From positions 62,001-126,000 of the forward strand of contig CAWEAS010000002.1 of NCBI GenBank assembly GCA_963807015.1: a stretch of DNA of 64,000 nt, read 5' to 3'. The DNA comes from JAJPKK01 sp963807015. GTDB taxonomy: Bacteria > Pseudomonadota > Alphaproteobacteria > Rhizobiales > Xanthobacteraceae. A program made the position numbers and the translations under genes. Below are positions 24,868 through 33,048 of this stretch, in pieces. Every line of letters starts with the position of its first letter. Position 1 is the first letter of the stretch. The notes below the pieces were generated by a model. The model saw only the letters and a list, made by a program, of their open reading frames with translations, was not told where the DNA came from and did no database searches.

Positions 24868-26066
24868 CGGCCGCATCATCCGTCGCGACCAAAGCAAATC
24901 GGCGCACTGTCATTGCGGCGCTGGGCGTCACCGAAATTCTTGCCTGGGGTTCCTCGTACTATCTCCTCGCGGTATTGGCGAAGCCGATCGCTGCTGAGAC
25001 CGGTTGGCCGATCTCGATCGTGATTGGAGGCTTGTCGCTGGGACTCCTTGCCGCCGGCGCAGGGTCGCCGCGAATAGGGCGGCTGATCGAAACACGCGGC
25101 GGCCGGCCGGTTCTCGCCGCAAGCTCCATACTGCTCGGGGTCGGGCTCGCGCTGCTCGGTCTCTCCCATCATCTCGCGGTCTACGGGTTGGCGTGGCTTG
25201 TCATTGGCGTCGGCATGGGTTGCGGCCTCTACGATGCGGCCTTCTCTACCCTCGGCCGCGCGTATGGGTCCGAAGCGCGCAGCGCCATCGTGTCGGTCAC
25301 GCTGTGGGGCGGGTTTGCGAGCACGGTCTGTTGGCCATTGTCGGCATATCTGCTCGCAGCGCTCGATTGGCGTGGCGTCTGCTTCGTCTACGCCGGTTTG
25401 CATCTGGTTCTGGCGCTGCCGCTTCACCTGACGTTGATGCCGCGCGTGACGAAGCCGGCAACCGGCATCGAGACCAGGGAAAAGCCACCCGCGCGAAGCC
25501 TCAACCCGCTGCAGCGGCGCGCGTTCGCACTATTCGCGATCATGATCACGCTCGGCGGTGCCGTCGCGTCGGTGATGTCGGTGCATCTCCTCGTGATCTT
25601 GCAGGCGCGCGGGCTCGATCTCGCGTCGGCCGTCGCGTTCGGGGCGCTGGTCGGTCCGGCCCAGGTCGGAGCGCGCGTGGTCGAGATGGCGTTCGGCAGC
25701 CGGTATCACCCGATCTGGACCCTTGCCGCGGCGAAATCGCTCATGGGAACAGGTGTCCTGCTGTTGACAGCCGCTGCACCCATGATCGGGGCGGCCGTCA
25801 TTATTTACGGCGCCGGCAATGGCATCTGGTCGATTGCTCGCGGCGTGATGCCGCTCGCGCTGTTCGGGTCTGCGGGCTACGCCACTTTGATTGGCCGCTT
25901 CGCGTTGTTCGGCTTGTTCGCACAGGCGTTATCTCCGGCTGCAGCGGCTATGGTGCTGGACCGGTACGGAGCCGGGGCGATGCTTGCGGGTGTCGCGACA
26001 ATGGCCCTTGCCAATGTGGTGCTGACGGCCGTCCTGTGGTTCACCATGCCGCCGCCACCGGAATGA
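24864..26066 (+). CDS. MFS transporter
   Basis: Major facilitator of 400 residues with about twelve membrane segments in two halves; the central loop is at about 193-215. Motif-A-like sequence GSPRIGRLIETRGGRPVL after the second segment. Starts with GTG inside the hslO stop, so co-translated with it. The substrate cannot be assigned; ARSAIVSVTLWGGFAST and GNGIWSIARGVMPLALFG resemble a branch of uncharacterised rhizobial MFS proteins. Converges on apaG with 11 bases between. Confidence 0.88.
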   Translation: MTAASSVATKANRRTVIAALGVTEILAWGSSYYLLAVLAKPIAAETGWPISIVIGGLSLGLLAAGAGSPRIGRLIETRGGRPVLAASSILLGVGLALLGLSHHLAVYGLAWLVIGVGMGCGLYDAAFSTLGRAYGSEARSAIVSVTLWGGFASTVCWPLSAYLLAALDWRGVCFVYAGLHLVLALPLHLTLMPRVTKPATGIETREKPPARSLNPLQRRAFALFAIMITLGGAVASVMSVHLLVILQARGLDLASAVAFGALVGPAQVGARVVEMAFGSRYHPIWTLAAAKSLMGTGVLLLTAAAPMIGAAVIIYGAGNGIWSIARGVMPLALFGSAGYATLIGRFALFGLFAQALSPAAAAMVLDRYGAGAMLAGVATMALANVVLTAVLWFTMPPPPE

Positions 26067-26077
26067 TTCGGACGATG

Positions 26078-26476
26078 TCAGTTCAGGGTTCGCTTGGTGT
26101 CCGGACCATCAAGCGAAAATGCCGGAATGTCGATGTCGAAATGCTCTCCGTCGGTGCTCACCATGCCGTAGGTGCCCACCATGAAACCCGATGGGGTCGG
26201 AAGCGGGACGCCGCTTGTGTATTCAAACGAGGCGCCGGGCTCGAGCACCGGCTCTTCGCCAACCACACCCGGCCCGCGCACTTCTTGCAGACGCCCCAAG
26301 CCATCGGTGATACGCCAATGGCGGGTCTTGAGTTGAACCGTTGATTTGCCGCGGTTGCTGATTTCGACGGTGTAGGCCCAAAAATAATAGCTCTTTTCGG
26401 ACGAGGAGCGTTCCGGCATGAAGCGAGGCGAGACCTTGACCTCTATATGGCGAGTGACGGCGCGATAGCTGGACAT
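26078..26476 (-). CDS. apaG: ApaG-domain protein
   Basis: Small beta-sandwich protein of 132 residues from ATG 26476, matching the usual 125-130. Motifs: VKVSPRFMPERSSSEKSYYF, the invariant GPGVVGEEPVLEPGASFEY and PTPSGFMVGTYGM. ApaG homologues are linked to dinucleotide polyphosphate metabolism (with ApaH in enterics), but the biochemical role is unresolved. A longer frame extends to 26551 without family similarity. Divergent from opgC with about 160 bases between. Confidence 0.94.
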   Translation of the reverse strand: MSSYRAVTRHIEVKVSPRFMPERSSSEKSYYFWAYTVEISNRGKSTVQLKTRHWRITDGLGRLQEVRGPGVVGEEPVLEPGASFEYTSGVPLPTPSGFMVGTYGMVSTDGEHFDIDIPAFSLDGPDTKRTLN

Positions 26477-26634
26477 GATCGTCTTCAAATCGGCGGAATA
26501 GCATTTCATCCCTGTGTCGGCTAGTGAACAAGTTCCCTGCGATCGGCGCAACGGCCATGAATAGCCCCCCTACGATGGTCTCATCGTCCGGCGAGTCGGC
26601 GGCCACTTGCAGCAATTCGTCGGCGGGTCCACCA

Positions 26635-27915
26635 ATGACGCAGCGCGCGCAGTTGGAGGGATTCGGTCGCCGGGTGAGACGGTTTTTTTCCGATCGGTTC
26701 ATTTCGGACGCTGCGACCGGGGCCGCGCAAAGCGTGCGCGTGCCCGCCGTCAAGGGTGTGGCCCGCGATCTGCGCCTCGATTTGTTCCGCGGCCTCGCGC
26801 TGTGGCTCATATTCCTCGATCACATTCCCTCGAACATCGTGAGCTGGATCACGATCCGCAATTACGGCTTCTCGGACGCCACCGAGATCTTTGTCTTCAT
26901 TTCAGGCTACACGGCCGCCTACGTTTATGGCCGGGCGATGCGCGAGCATGGAACCGTGGTCGCGAGCGCGCGCATCCTCAAGCGCGCGTGGCAAATCTAC
27001 GTCGCTCACATCTTCCTGTTCGCGATCTACATGGCCGAAATCGCCTACGTATCGCGCAGCTTCGAAAACCCGCTGTACGGCGAAGAAATGGGTATCTTCG
27101 AGTTTCTCCAGCAGCCTGACGTCACGCTCGTGCAGGCGATGCTGTTGAAGTTCAAGCCCGCCAATATGGACGTGCTGCCTCTCTACATCGTGTTGCTGGC
27201 GGGTTTTCCGCCGGTGTTGTGGTTGATGCTGCGCAAGCCTGTGGTCGCGTTGGGCGCGTCCGTGCTGCTCTATATGCTGACGTGGTATTTCGGCTGGAAT
27301 TTGCCGGCTTATCCGAACGGCACTTGGGTGTTCAATCCGTTCGCGTGGCAGCTTCTGTTCGTATTCGGCGCGTGGTGCGCGCTTGGCGGAACCAAGAAGC
27401 TCGCGTTCATCATCAACGCGCGAATTACAATCGTGATCGCGATCATCTACCTCCTTTTTGCGTTCGCCATCACCTTGACCTGGTACATCCCGGGATTGGA
27501 CGGAATGGTGCCGCGCTTTCTGGAAGAATGGATGTATCCGATCGACAAGACAAATCTTGATGTGCTGCGCTTTGCGCATTTCGCAGCTCTCGCGGTTCTC
27601 GTGATTCGCGTGGTGCCTGTCGACTGGCCCGGCTTGCGGTCGATCTGGCTGCGTCCCGCCATTCTGTGCGGCCAGCATTCCCTTGAAATCTTCTGCCTCG
27701 GCGTGTTCCTGTCCTTTGCCGCTCATTTCGTCCTGGTCGACGTTAACGAGAGCGTCGGCATGCAGATCGGCACCAGTCTGTTAGGCATCGTCTTAATGGT
27801 TGCGACAGCGGCCATGATTTCATGGTACAAACGCATAGAAGGACGAAGTCCCGGATCGCGCTCCGGGCCGGGTATCGGCCCGCCAAGCGCAACCCTCGCG
27901 GGAGGCGGGGCATGA
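26635..27915 (+). CDS. opgC: OpgC-type glucan succinyltransferase (membrane acyltransferase)
   Basis: Integral membrane protein expected to transfer succinyl (or another acyl) groups to osmoregulated periplasmic glucans. The family signature is complete: RDLRLDLFRGLALWLIFLDH, then NIVSWITIRNYGFSDATEIF and FVFISGYTAAYVYGR. About ten membrane segments. Start placed at ATG 26635 because the 37 upstream in-frame residues (from 26524) look non-conserved; the exact start is uncertain. It overlaps the next gene by four bases (ATGA), so the periplasmic SGNH proteins are coupled to it. No glucan synthase (opgGH or ndvAB type) is in the window. Confidence 0.88.
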   Translation: MTQRAQLEGFGRRVRRFFSDRFISDAATGAAQSVRVPAVKGVARDLRLDLFRGLALWLIFLDHIPSNIVSWITIRNYGFSDATEIFVFISGYTAAYVYGRAMREHGTVVASARILKRAWQIYVAHIFLFAIYMAEIAYVSRSFENPLYGEEMGIFEFLQQPDVTLVQAMLLKFKPANMDVLPLYIVLLAGFPPVLWLMLRKPVVALGASVLLYMLTWYFGWNLPAYPNGTWVFNPFAWQLLFVFGAWCALGGTKKLAFIINARITIVIAIIYLLFAFAITLTWYIPGLDGMVPRFLEEWMYPIDKTNLDVLRFAHFAALAVLVIRVVPVDWPGLRSIWLRPAILCGQHSLEIFCLGVFLSFAAHFVLVDVNESVGMQIGTSLLGIVLMVATAAMISWYKRIEGRSPGSRSGPGIGPPSATLAGGGA

Positions 27916-28664
27916 GAAGAACGTTAGCGCTGGCGCTCATATGGGCGCTGACCTTTGGCGTCGTGTCCGCCAAAGAGAATAACGAGTGCATCACGGCTGC
28001 CGGGTCGGTCGCGCCGGATTTTGCATTGCCGCGCGTCGCTCAGGCGATTGCCAACAAGAAACTCGACATCACGGTGCTCGGCAGCGCGTCCTCGGAGCTC
28101 AACGGGCCGGCCGGTACCAGCATCGCGTATCCGACGCGATTGCAGATCGCTCTGAGCCAGATGTTACCCGGTGTCGCCGTCAAGGTGTCGACGTATGCCA
28201 AGGCCCGGGACACCGCTTCGGATATGGAAAGCAAGCTCGATCACATCATTGCCGAGTCCAAGCCCGCGCTCGTGATCTGGCAGACCGGTACCGCCGACGC
28301 CATTCGCGGCATCGATCCGGACGAGTTCCGCATTTCTCTCGATGACGGTGTCGATACGCTCCAGGCGGCGATGGTCGACGTTATCTTCATGAACATGCAG
28401 TATAGCCCGCGCACCGAGGCGATGCTGGCGCTCGGCGCCTATGCGGACGCGATGAGGATTATTGCACTGCAGCGGGAGACCGTGCTGTTCGACCGCTTCT
28501 CGATCATGAAGCGATGGAATGAAAGCGGTATTTTCGACCTTTATGGCGCGACCCGTAATACCGATGTCGCCGAGAAGGTGCACGATTGCCTGGGGCGATT
28601 GCTCGCCAAGGTCGTAGTCGACGGCGCCAAATTGACAACGCCGGAGAAAAAAGCCACTCGTTAG
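27912..28664 (+). CDS. Periplasmic SGNH-hydrolase-like protein with degenerate active site
   Basis: 250 residues with a Sec signal (MRRTLALALIWALTFGVVSA). Its overall layout matches the next gene: VLGSASSELNG aligns with ALGSSSTAGAG, VIWQTGTADA with VLWQVGTNAV, and QYSPRTEA with QYAPKVIA. The SGNH catalytic set is missing: the Ser position of block I reads Ala59, the block II glycine is not evident, the block III Asn reads Ala128, and no Asp-x-x-His is found near the C-terminus. It may therefore be a pseudoenzyme that binds rather than cleaves. Translationally coupled to opgC and three bases before its paralogue. Confidence 0.8.
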   Translation: MRRTLALALIWALTFGVVSAKENNECITAAGSVAPDFALPRVAQAIANKKLDITVLGSASSELNGPAGTSIAYPTRLQIALSQMLPGVAVKVSTYAKARDTASDMESKLDHIIAESKPALVIWQTGTADAIRGIDPDEFRISLDDGVDTLQAAMVDVIFMNMQYSPRTEAMLALGAYADAMRIIALQRETVLFDRFSIMKRWNESGIFDLYGATRNTDVAEKVHDCLGRLLAKVVVDGAKLTTPEKKATR

Positions 28665-28667
28665 CTT

Positions 28668-29471
28668 ATGAATGCCCGAAGCTCATTGTCGATGCGTTTC
28701 GTCTTCCCCGCAGCTCTCGCACTTCTTGCCGCAAGTCTTTCGCTTCCGGCATCGGCGGATGCCGATAAGCCGGGCGACGCCTGCCGTGAACGGCCGGAAC
28801 TCGCGCGGTTTTCCGGTACGCTTTACCGCATGGGCAGGCGCATCGCCACAGGACTGCCGGTGACGATCATGGCGCTGGGCTCATCGTCGACGGCCGGCGC
28901 CGGCGCGAGCGCGCCGTCGATGAGCTATCCGAACCAACTTGAGGCCGATCTGCGCGGGCGCTTCCCCGGGCATCCGATCTGGGTCATCAACCGCGGCGTC
29001 AATGGTGAGGAAGTGTCCGACATGTTGGCGCGGTTCGATGCGGCTGCCGCGGCGGACAAGCCGGACGTCGTGTTATGGCAAGTCGGCACTAACGCCGTGC
29101 TGCGGGACAATCCCCTCGGCCCGGTCGACGACGTCATCCGGGATGGGATCGCCCGCATGCGCGCCCTTGGTGCCGATGTGGTCTTGGTCGATCCGCAGTA
29201 TGCCCCGAAGGTCATCGCCAAGCCCGATGTCAACGAGATGGTCGCCCTCATTGCCGCCGAGGCAACGAAGCGTGGCGTCGATCTCTTTCCGCGTTTCGCG
29301 GTGATGCATGCGTGGCACGATGCCGACAGCTTGCCGTTCGAGGCCTTTCTCTCGCCCGATCAGCTCCACATGAACGATTGGGGCTATGCGTGCCTCGCCA
29401 AACTGCTCAGCGCAGCAATGGCTGAGGCTGCAACCCGCCCGATTGCCGCCGCTCAAGCCACGCGGCGTTGA
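28668..29471 (+). CDS. Periplasmic SGNH/GDSL-type hydrolase or acyltransferase partner
   Basis: 267 residues with an N-terminal signal ending near LPASADA. SGNH blocks are complete: GSSSTAGAG (block I, Ser about 73), NRGVNGEE (block II), QVGTNAVL with Asn142 (block III) and SPDQLHMNDWGY with Asp231 and His234 (block V). Such enzymes remove or transfer acyl groups from glycans and lipids. Position in an opgC operon suggests an acylated periplasmic glucan as substrate, which is inference. A degenerate paralogue lies directly upstream. Confidence 0.85.
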   Translation: MNARSSLSMRFVFPAALALLAASLSLPASADADKPGDACRERPELARFSGTLYRMGRRIATGLPVTIMALGSSSTAGAGASAPSMSYPNQLEADLRGRFPGHPIWVINRGVNGEEVSDMLARFDAAAAADKPDVVLWQVGTNAVLRDNPLGPVDDVIRDGIARMRALGADVVLVDPQYAPKVIAKPDVNEMVALIAAEATKRGVDLFPRFAVMHAWHDADSLPFEAFLSPDQLHMNDWGYACLAKLLSAAMAEAATRPIAAAQATRR

Positions 29472-29546
29472 AACACCTCCGATAGCAACTCATCGCGGAA
29501 GCATGGGCGCGACGCTTCGTGCGCCGCGCCGCAGTGAGCAGCGCCT

Positions 29547-30566
29547 TTACAGCGGCGCGGGCGCGATGGCGACGGCGTCGTTATTCGGGCCGGTCTTTGG
29601 CGCGGGCTTTGCCCAGCGGATTTCGCCGCGCAAGTTGGCCGCAGCCGTCGTGGGCTTGGACAGCGTGATGGAGAGGCGTTCCTGCTGTTTCGGCGAGGCG
29701 CTTGGCAATTGCCAGACCGCGACGCTGCCTTTGGTTTTTTCGTCGGTTTGAACACCCTGATATCCGGTGCCGATCGCGGCCACCACGGTCGTGTCGGCCG
29801 GTATGGCAAGGCTTATCTTGACGCCCTCTGCGGTGACGCCTTTTCCCTGCAAGCCGCCATTCGTGACGGTGAGCGTATAAGTCGTCCCGTTCGCCCCGGC
29901 CTCGCCCTTGCTGAGGACACCGGTCAAGGGAACGCGGACGCCGATGTCGTCGTGGGCCCAAGCGAAGATCGAGCGCAGCGTCTCCCCCGACAAGCGGGAT
30001 TGCACATAGTTCCCCATGTCGAGATTGGTCGCGTTGGTGCCGAGTGCGGCGCGGTGAGGCGTCATCGCGGTCGTGTGGTTGTAAACCAGGTTGGCGAAGT
30101 ACTCGTAGTCCATGTCGACCGCGCCCATGTTGGTGCGCGGCCCGTTGAAGGTCGCGCCATGGCATTGGCCACAACCGACCTCGATCAGCGCAGCTTGTCC
30201 GGCCGGTGCGTTGGCCGGGACCGCAACGCGCCATTTGCCGGGCTCGGCAGGTTTCGGCATCGATGCGAAGTACGCAGCGAGATCGGCCGCATCCTGCTCG
30301 TTAAGCTGGCTTTCGATAAAGGCGGGCATGATGCCCCACGGCTGGTGAACGGCGCGCGCGAACTGCGCGGCGTTCAATCCCCGGCCGGCGAGATCCGGCC
30401 CGAAGCCGCCTTCCCCCATGGTGCCGTGGCAGTTGCGGCAGGCGGTGACCCGCGGCGCTTCCCGGTCCCAATAAGCCTTTCCGGCCGCCGGATTACCTGC
30501 GGTCTGGGCAAGTGCGACACCTTGTAGAAAAGGCAACGTCAGCGCGGCGACGACGAGCGTCCTCAT
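29547..30566 (-). CDS. Secreted dihaem cytochrome c with C-terminal beta domain
   Basis: Periplasmic electron carrier, 339 residues, signal MRTLVVAALTLPFLQGVALA. Two class I haem sites: CRNCH (43-47, with a probable axial Met in WGIMPAF about 80) and CGQCH (132-136). The spacing suggests two cytochrome c domains in tandem. Residues from about 205 to 330 have no haem motif and look like an Ig-like or DUF11-like beta domain (YTLTVTNGGLQGKGVTAEGV). Partner oxidoreductase not identified; no dehydrogenase is adjacent. Convergent with the SGNH gene. Confidence 0.85.
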   Translation of the reverse strand: MRTLVVAALTLPFLQGVALAQTAGNPAAGKAYWDREAPRVTACRNCHGTMGEGGFGPDLAGRGLNAAQFARAVHQPWGIMPAFIESQLNEQDAADLAAYFASMPKPAEPGKWRVAVPANAPAGQAALIEVGCGQCHGATFNGPRTNMGAVDMDYEYFANLVYNHTTAMTPHRAALGTNATNLDMGNYVQSRLSGETLRSIFAWAHDDIGVRVPLTGVLSKGEAGANGTTYTLTVTNGGLQGKGVTAEGVKISLAIPADTTVVAAIGTGYQGVQTDEKTKGSVAVWQLPSASPKQQERLSITLSKPTTAAANLRGEIRWAKPAPKTGPNNDAVAIAPAPL

Positions 30567-30720
30567 GAAATTCCTCCCCCTTCCGGTATTCTCATGCGTG
30601 CAGTGTCGCGCATCTTACATTCAGACAGATGCGTTGCAACGCAGCGGCGCGCGGAATTTCTCTGCGAAGCAAACTCGGAGAAAAGGCGACGGACGCGCCG
30701 CGCTTGCTATGTTGGCAAGC

Positions 30721-31326
30721 TCAGGGCTCCAGCTCGCTATCCCAGTAGAGATAGTCGAGCCAGCTCTCGTGCAGGTAGTTCGGCGGGAATAGCCGGCCGT
30801 TGCGGTGCAGGTGGTGCACCGTGGGCTGAAAGGGCATTTGCCCCGGAAACATGGCGGCCTCCTGCGGTGTCCGGTTGCCCTTGCGCAGGTTGCATGGCGA
30901 GCAGGCCGCGACCACGTTGATCCAAGTGGTCTGTCCTCCGCGCGAACGCGGCAGCAGGTGATCGAACGTCAGGTCGTCGTTCTCGCCGCAATATTGGCAG
31001 GAGAAGCGATCGCGCAGGAAGACGTTGAACCGGGTAAACGCCGGATTGGTCGACGGTTTGACGAATGTCTTCAGCGAAACGACGCTCGGCAGCAGCATCT
31101 CGAAGCTCGGGCTGCGCACGGCCTTTTCATAATTCGCGACGATGTTCACGCGGTCGAGAAACACTGCCTTGATGGCGTCCTGCCAGGACCACAGCGACAG
31201 CGGATAATAGCTCAACGGACGAAAATCTGCGTTGAGCACCAGGGCCGGCCAGCCACCTTGCAATACCTGAGCGTTCAAAGGGACGCCCTCTCGACCTCGT
31301 TGTGCAGGACCGAAGCACTTGTCCAA
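30721..31326 (-). CDS. HNH endonuclease family protein
   Basis: 201 residues. The C-terminal two thirds carry a zinc-knuckle HNH fold: CQYCG (110-114), LTFDHLLPRSRGG (119-131), then CSPCNLRKGNRTP with the second Cys pair (142, 145). The N-terminus (LNADFRPLSYYPLSLWSW) is the conserved lead-in of a chromosomal family widespread in proteobacteria, whose cellular role is not known. TTG at 31326 is the only start that keeps this lead-in with a short extension; a TATAAAGT sequence just upstream could be a -10 box, so the true start may be slightly internal. Not obviously linked to a restriction or phage system. Confidence 0.87.
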   Translation of the reverse strand: MDKCFGPAQRGREGVPLNAQVLQGGWPALVLNADFRPLSYYPLSLWSWQDAIKAVFLDRVNIVANYEKAVRSPSFEMLLPSVVSLKTFVKPSTNPAFTRFNVFLRDRFSCQYCGENDDLTFDHLLPRSRGGQTTWINVVAACSPCNLRKGNRTPQEAAMFPGQMPFQPTVHHLHRNGRLFPPNYLHESWLDYLYWDSELEP

Positions 31327-31418
31327 TACTTTATAAGGGGACGTTACAGGAATGTGAAGCCGCGCCCCGGACGGCCCAGAGCCGTCAAATAAGCCGGCAT
31401 GTCAGGGGCTTGCGCACG

Positions 31419-31439
31419 ATCCTGTCGCAAAGACAGGAT
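31419..31439. terminator. Perfect inverted repeat, possible terminator or mRNA hairpin
   Basis: ATCCTGTC (31419-31426) and GACAGGAT (31432-31439) pair around GCAAA. It lies between the end of the dehydrogenase gene and the HNH gene start, so it could end the dehydrogenase transcript, although a clear T-run follows only on the plus strand (GGCTTTT). Confidence 0.4.
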
Positions 31440-31512
31440 TGGCTTTTGCAATGTTGCGCCGCAGCGCGCGGTCATCCCTCGCACGAAGGGCGCGAACGAG
31501 CGCCTATGATTC

Positions 31513-31560
31513 GACTTTGATTCTCATCATCTTTGATTCTCATCGACTTTGATTCTCATC
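31513..31560. repeat. Three tandem 16-base repeats with GATTC sites
   Basis: Three consecutive 16-base units of the form GACTTTGATTCTCATC (the middle one starts AT instead of GA). Each contains GATTC, a CcrM-type GANTC site, and a fourth GATTC sits at 31508-31512. The array overlaps the last codons of the dehydrogenase gene; because 16 is not a multiple of three, the second unit supplies the stop. Confidence 0.9.
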
Positions 31561-32736
31561 CGCGCAGGCGACCTGATGCTGGAGCGCGATTTCGCGACGT
31601 TCCCTTGCCGATTGCAGGATGGCGAGCGCGACTTCCAAGGTTGCCTTGCCCCAGCGCGCGTCATGGAAGTCGGACCTCCCCTCGCGGACCGCAGCCCATA
31701 GCGCATCGAGCGCATCGCCGTGCCCCGGCCGGCCCACACCGCGCTCGACAGGAATGTCGTGGACACCGTTGACGCCATAGGCGGTGATGCCGTTGGGCGA
31801 AAACCTGAGGTCGCCACGCTCGCAGGTCACGATCCACACGCCGAAGTGCGGCAGGTGTGGTTGTTCGACCGGCAGATCTCGGCCGCCGTAGCCGAGATCC
31901 TTCTGGCGATCCGGTTCCGATGATGCATCCCTAACCAAGGTCTGACGCGAGGAGCCATGCCGGTCGCGCGGTTTGTCGGTGCCGCTCTCCGCGACCCAAT
32001 AGTGGAATTCGTCGCTGTCGAAGAAATCGTAAGCACTCAGCACCAGTGTTGCCGAAGCCCCGTCCTCGAACTCCAAGAGCGCCGAGCAGTGTCCTTCGGT
32101 CGGTCGCGTTGGTTCGAGGCTTCCGGCGCAGGCGCGAACGCTGCGGACGAGGCCACCGCCCAGCACGCGGGCAATTTCAATCTGGTGAGTGACCTGGTTG
32201 AAGGTGATGCCGCCGCCCTTGGCGGTGACAAGCTCGTCAGGTCGGCGCGGCCGCATCAGGAAGTCCGAGTAGTTGAGCGCGACCATCATCCCGAGTCGGC
32301 CGAACTCGCCGCTGCGGATCAGACGACGCATGGCCATGACGTTGATATCGAAGCCGTGGGTGTGACCGACAATCAGTTGAACGCCCGCCTTGTCGGCCTC
32401 CGCAATCACCCGGTCGCAGTCGGAGAGATTTAGCGCCAGCGGCTTTTCGACGAGGACATGCTTGCCGTGGCGCAAAGCCTCGATGGCCTGGTCGGGATGA
32501 AACGGATGCGGCGATCCGATATAGATCGCCTCGACATTCGCATCCCGACACAGGTCGGTGAAGTCGGCATAGGTATGCGCACCGAGGTCGCGCGCGAACG
32601 CCTCGCGCGGCCGCGCGAGCGGATCGGCCCCGGCGACCAAGCGAAACCCGGGGTGGGCGACTGCGGCACGGACCATGAATGCGCCGGCAAGGCCGAGCCC
32701 CGCGATGCCCAAAGCAATCGGCCGATCATGCGCCAT
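31540..32736 (-). CDS. Gfo/Idh/MocA-type oxidoreductase
   Basis: NAD(P)-dependent dehydrogenase of 398 residues. Rossmann motif GIAGLGLAGAF (10-20), EKP (97-99) with the catalytic Lys, and the C-terminal alpha/beta domain with GGGITFNQVTHQIEIARVL containing the conserved His-containing helix. It resembles the branch with phthalate cis-dihydrodiol dehydrogenase and other ring-diol or sugar dehydrogenases; substrate not assigned. Divergent from the large 33-40.5 kb operon across a 312-base region, so it may belong to the same pathway. Its C-terminus (DENQSR) is encoded by a tandem repeat that runs beyond the stop. Confidence 0.87.
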   Translation of the reverse strand: MAHDRPIALGIAGLGLAGAFMVRAAVAHPGFRLVAGADPLARPREAFARDLGAHTYADFTDLCRDANVEAIYIGSPHPFHPDQAIEALRHGKHVLVEKPLALNLSDCDRVIAEADKAGVQLIVGHTHGFDINVMAMRRLIRSGEFGRLGMMVALNYSDFLMRPRRPDELVTAKGGGITFNQVTHQIEIARVLGGGLVRSVRACAGSLEPTRPTEGHCSALLEFEDGASATLVLSAYDFFDSDEFHYWVAESGTDKPRDRHGSSRQTLVRDASSEPDRQKDLGYGGRDLPVEQPHLPHFGVWIVTCERGDLRFSPNGITAYGVNGVHDIPVERGVGRPGHGDALDALWAAVREGRSDFHDARWGKATLEVALAILQSARERREIALQHQVACADENQSR

Positions 32737-32960
32737 CTAGACCAACTCGCTCATGTTGCAGTGTCCTTATCCACGCGACAGCGATTTTCGACTTCAAGAC
32801 GCTTGCGGCGCTGACGCGCACACTATGTCGAAGCCTTGGCTGATATAAAGATGCGATCGCCGGCCGATGCAATCGCGAGCCCGTGCCAGCAGGAGTTGCG
32901 GATGGCGGCATGATGCCGGATGATACCGGGGCCGAAAGCCCTCAGGATGTCAGGTGTCGT

Positions 32961-33011
32961 CATATCGCTTTTGGCATATCGTTTGCCTGCAAACAGGCGC
33001 GGCGCTATCCT
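32961..33011 (+). promoter_or_regulatory. Probable promoter and operator of the 33-40.5 kb operon
   Basis: In the 312-base gap between the divergent genes I see TTGCCT (32983-32988) and TATCCT (33006-33011) 17 bases apart, a plausible promoter ending about 38 bases before the start codon. The palindrome GCCTG CAAA CAGGC (32985-32998) overlaps the -35 box and spacer, and CATATCG repeats at 32961-32967 and 32975-32981. These could be a regulator site; no regulator gene is adjacent. The rest of the gap shows nothing I recognise. Confidence 0.35.
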
Positions 33012-33048
33012 CTGTTGCGCGAGCGACGCGATGCTCTGATCAGGACAG

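Noticed and set aside
26477..26634. Minus-strand reading with CARCVIGGPADELLQ and further non-repetitive sequence upstream of apaG
   Set aside because: It looked more protein-like than most shadows, but it overlaps the N-terminal region of opgC, has no start signal and no family I recognise.
32947..32963. Possible Pho box (TGTCAG...CGTCAT) in front of the 33 kb operon
   Set aside because: The half-sites are 10, not 11, bases apart and the matches are weak.
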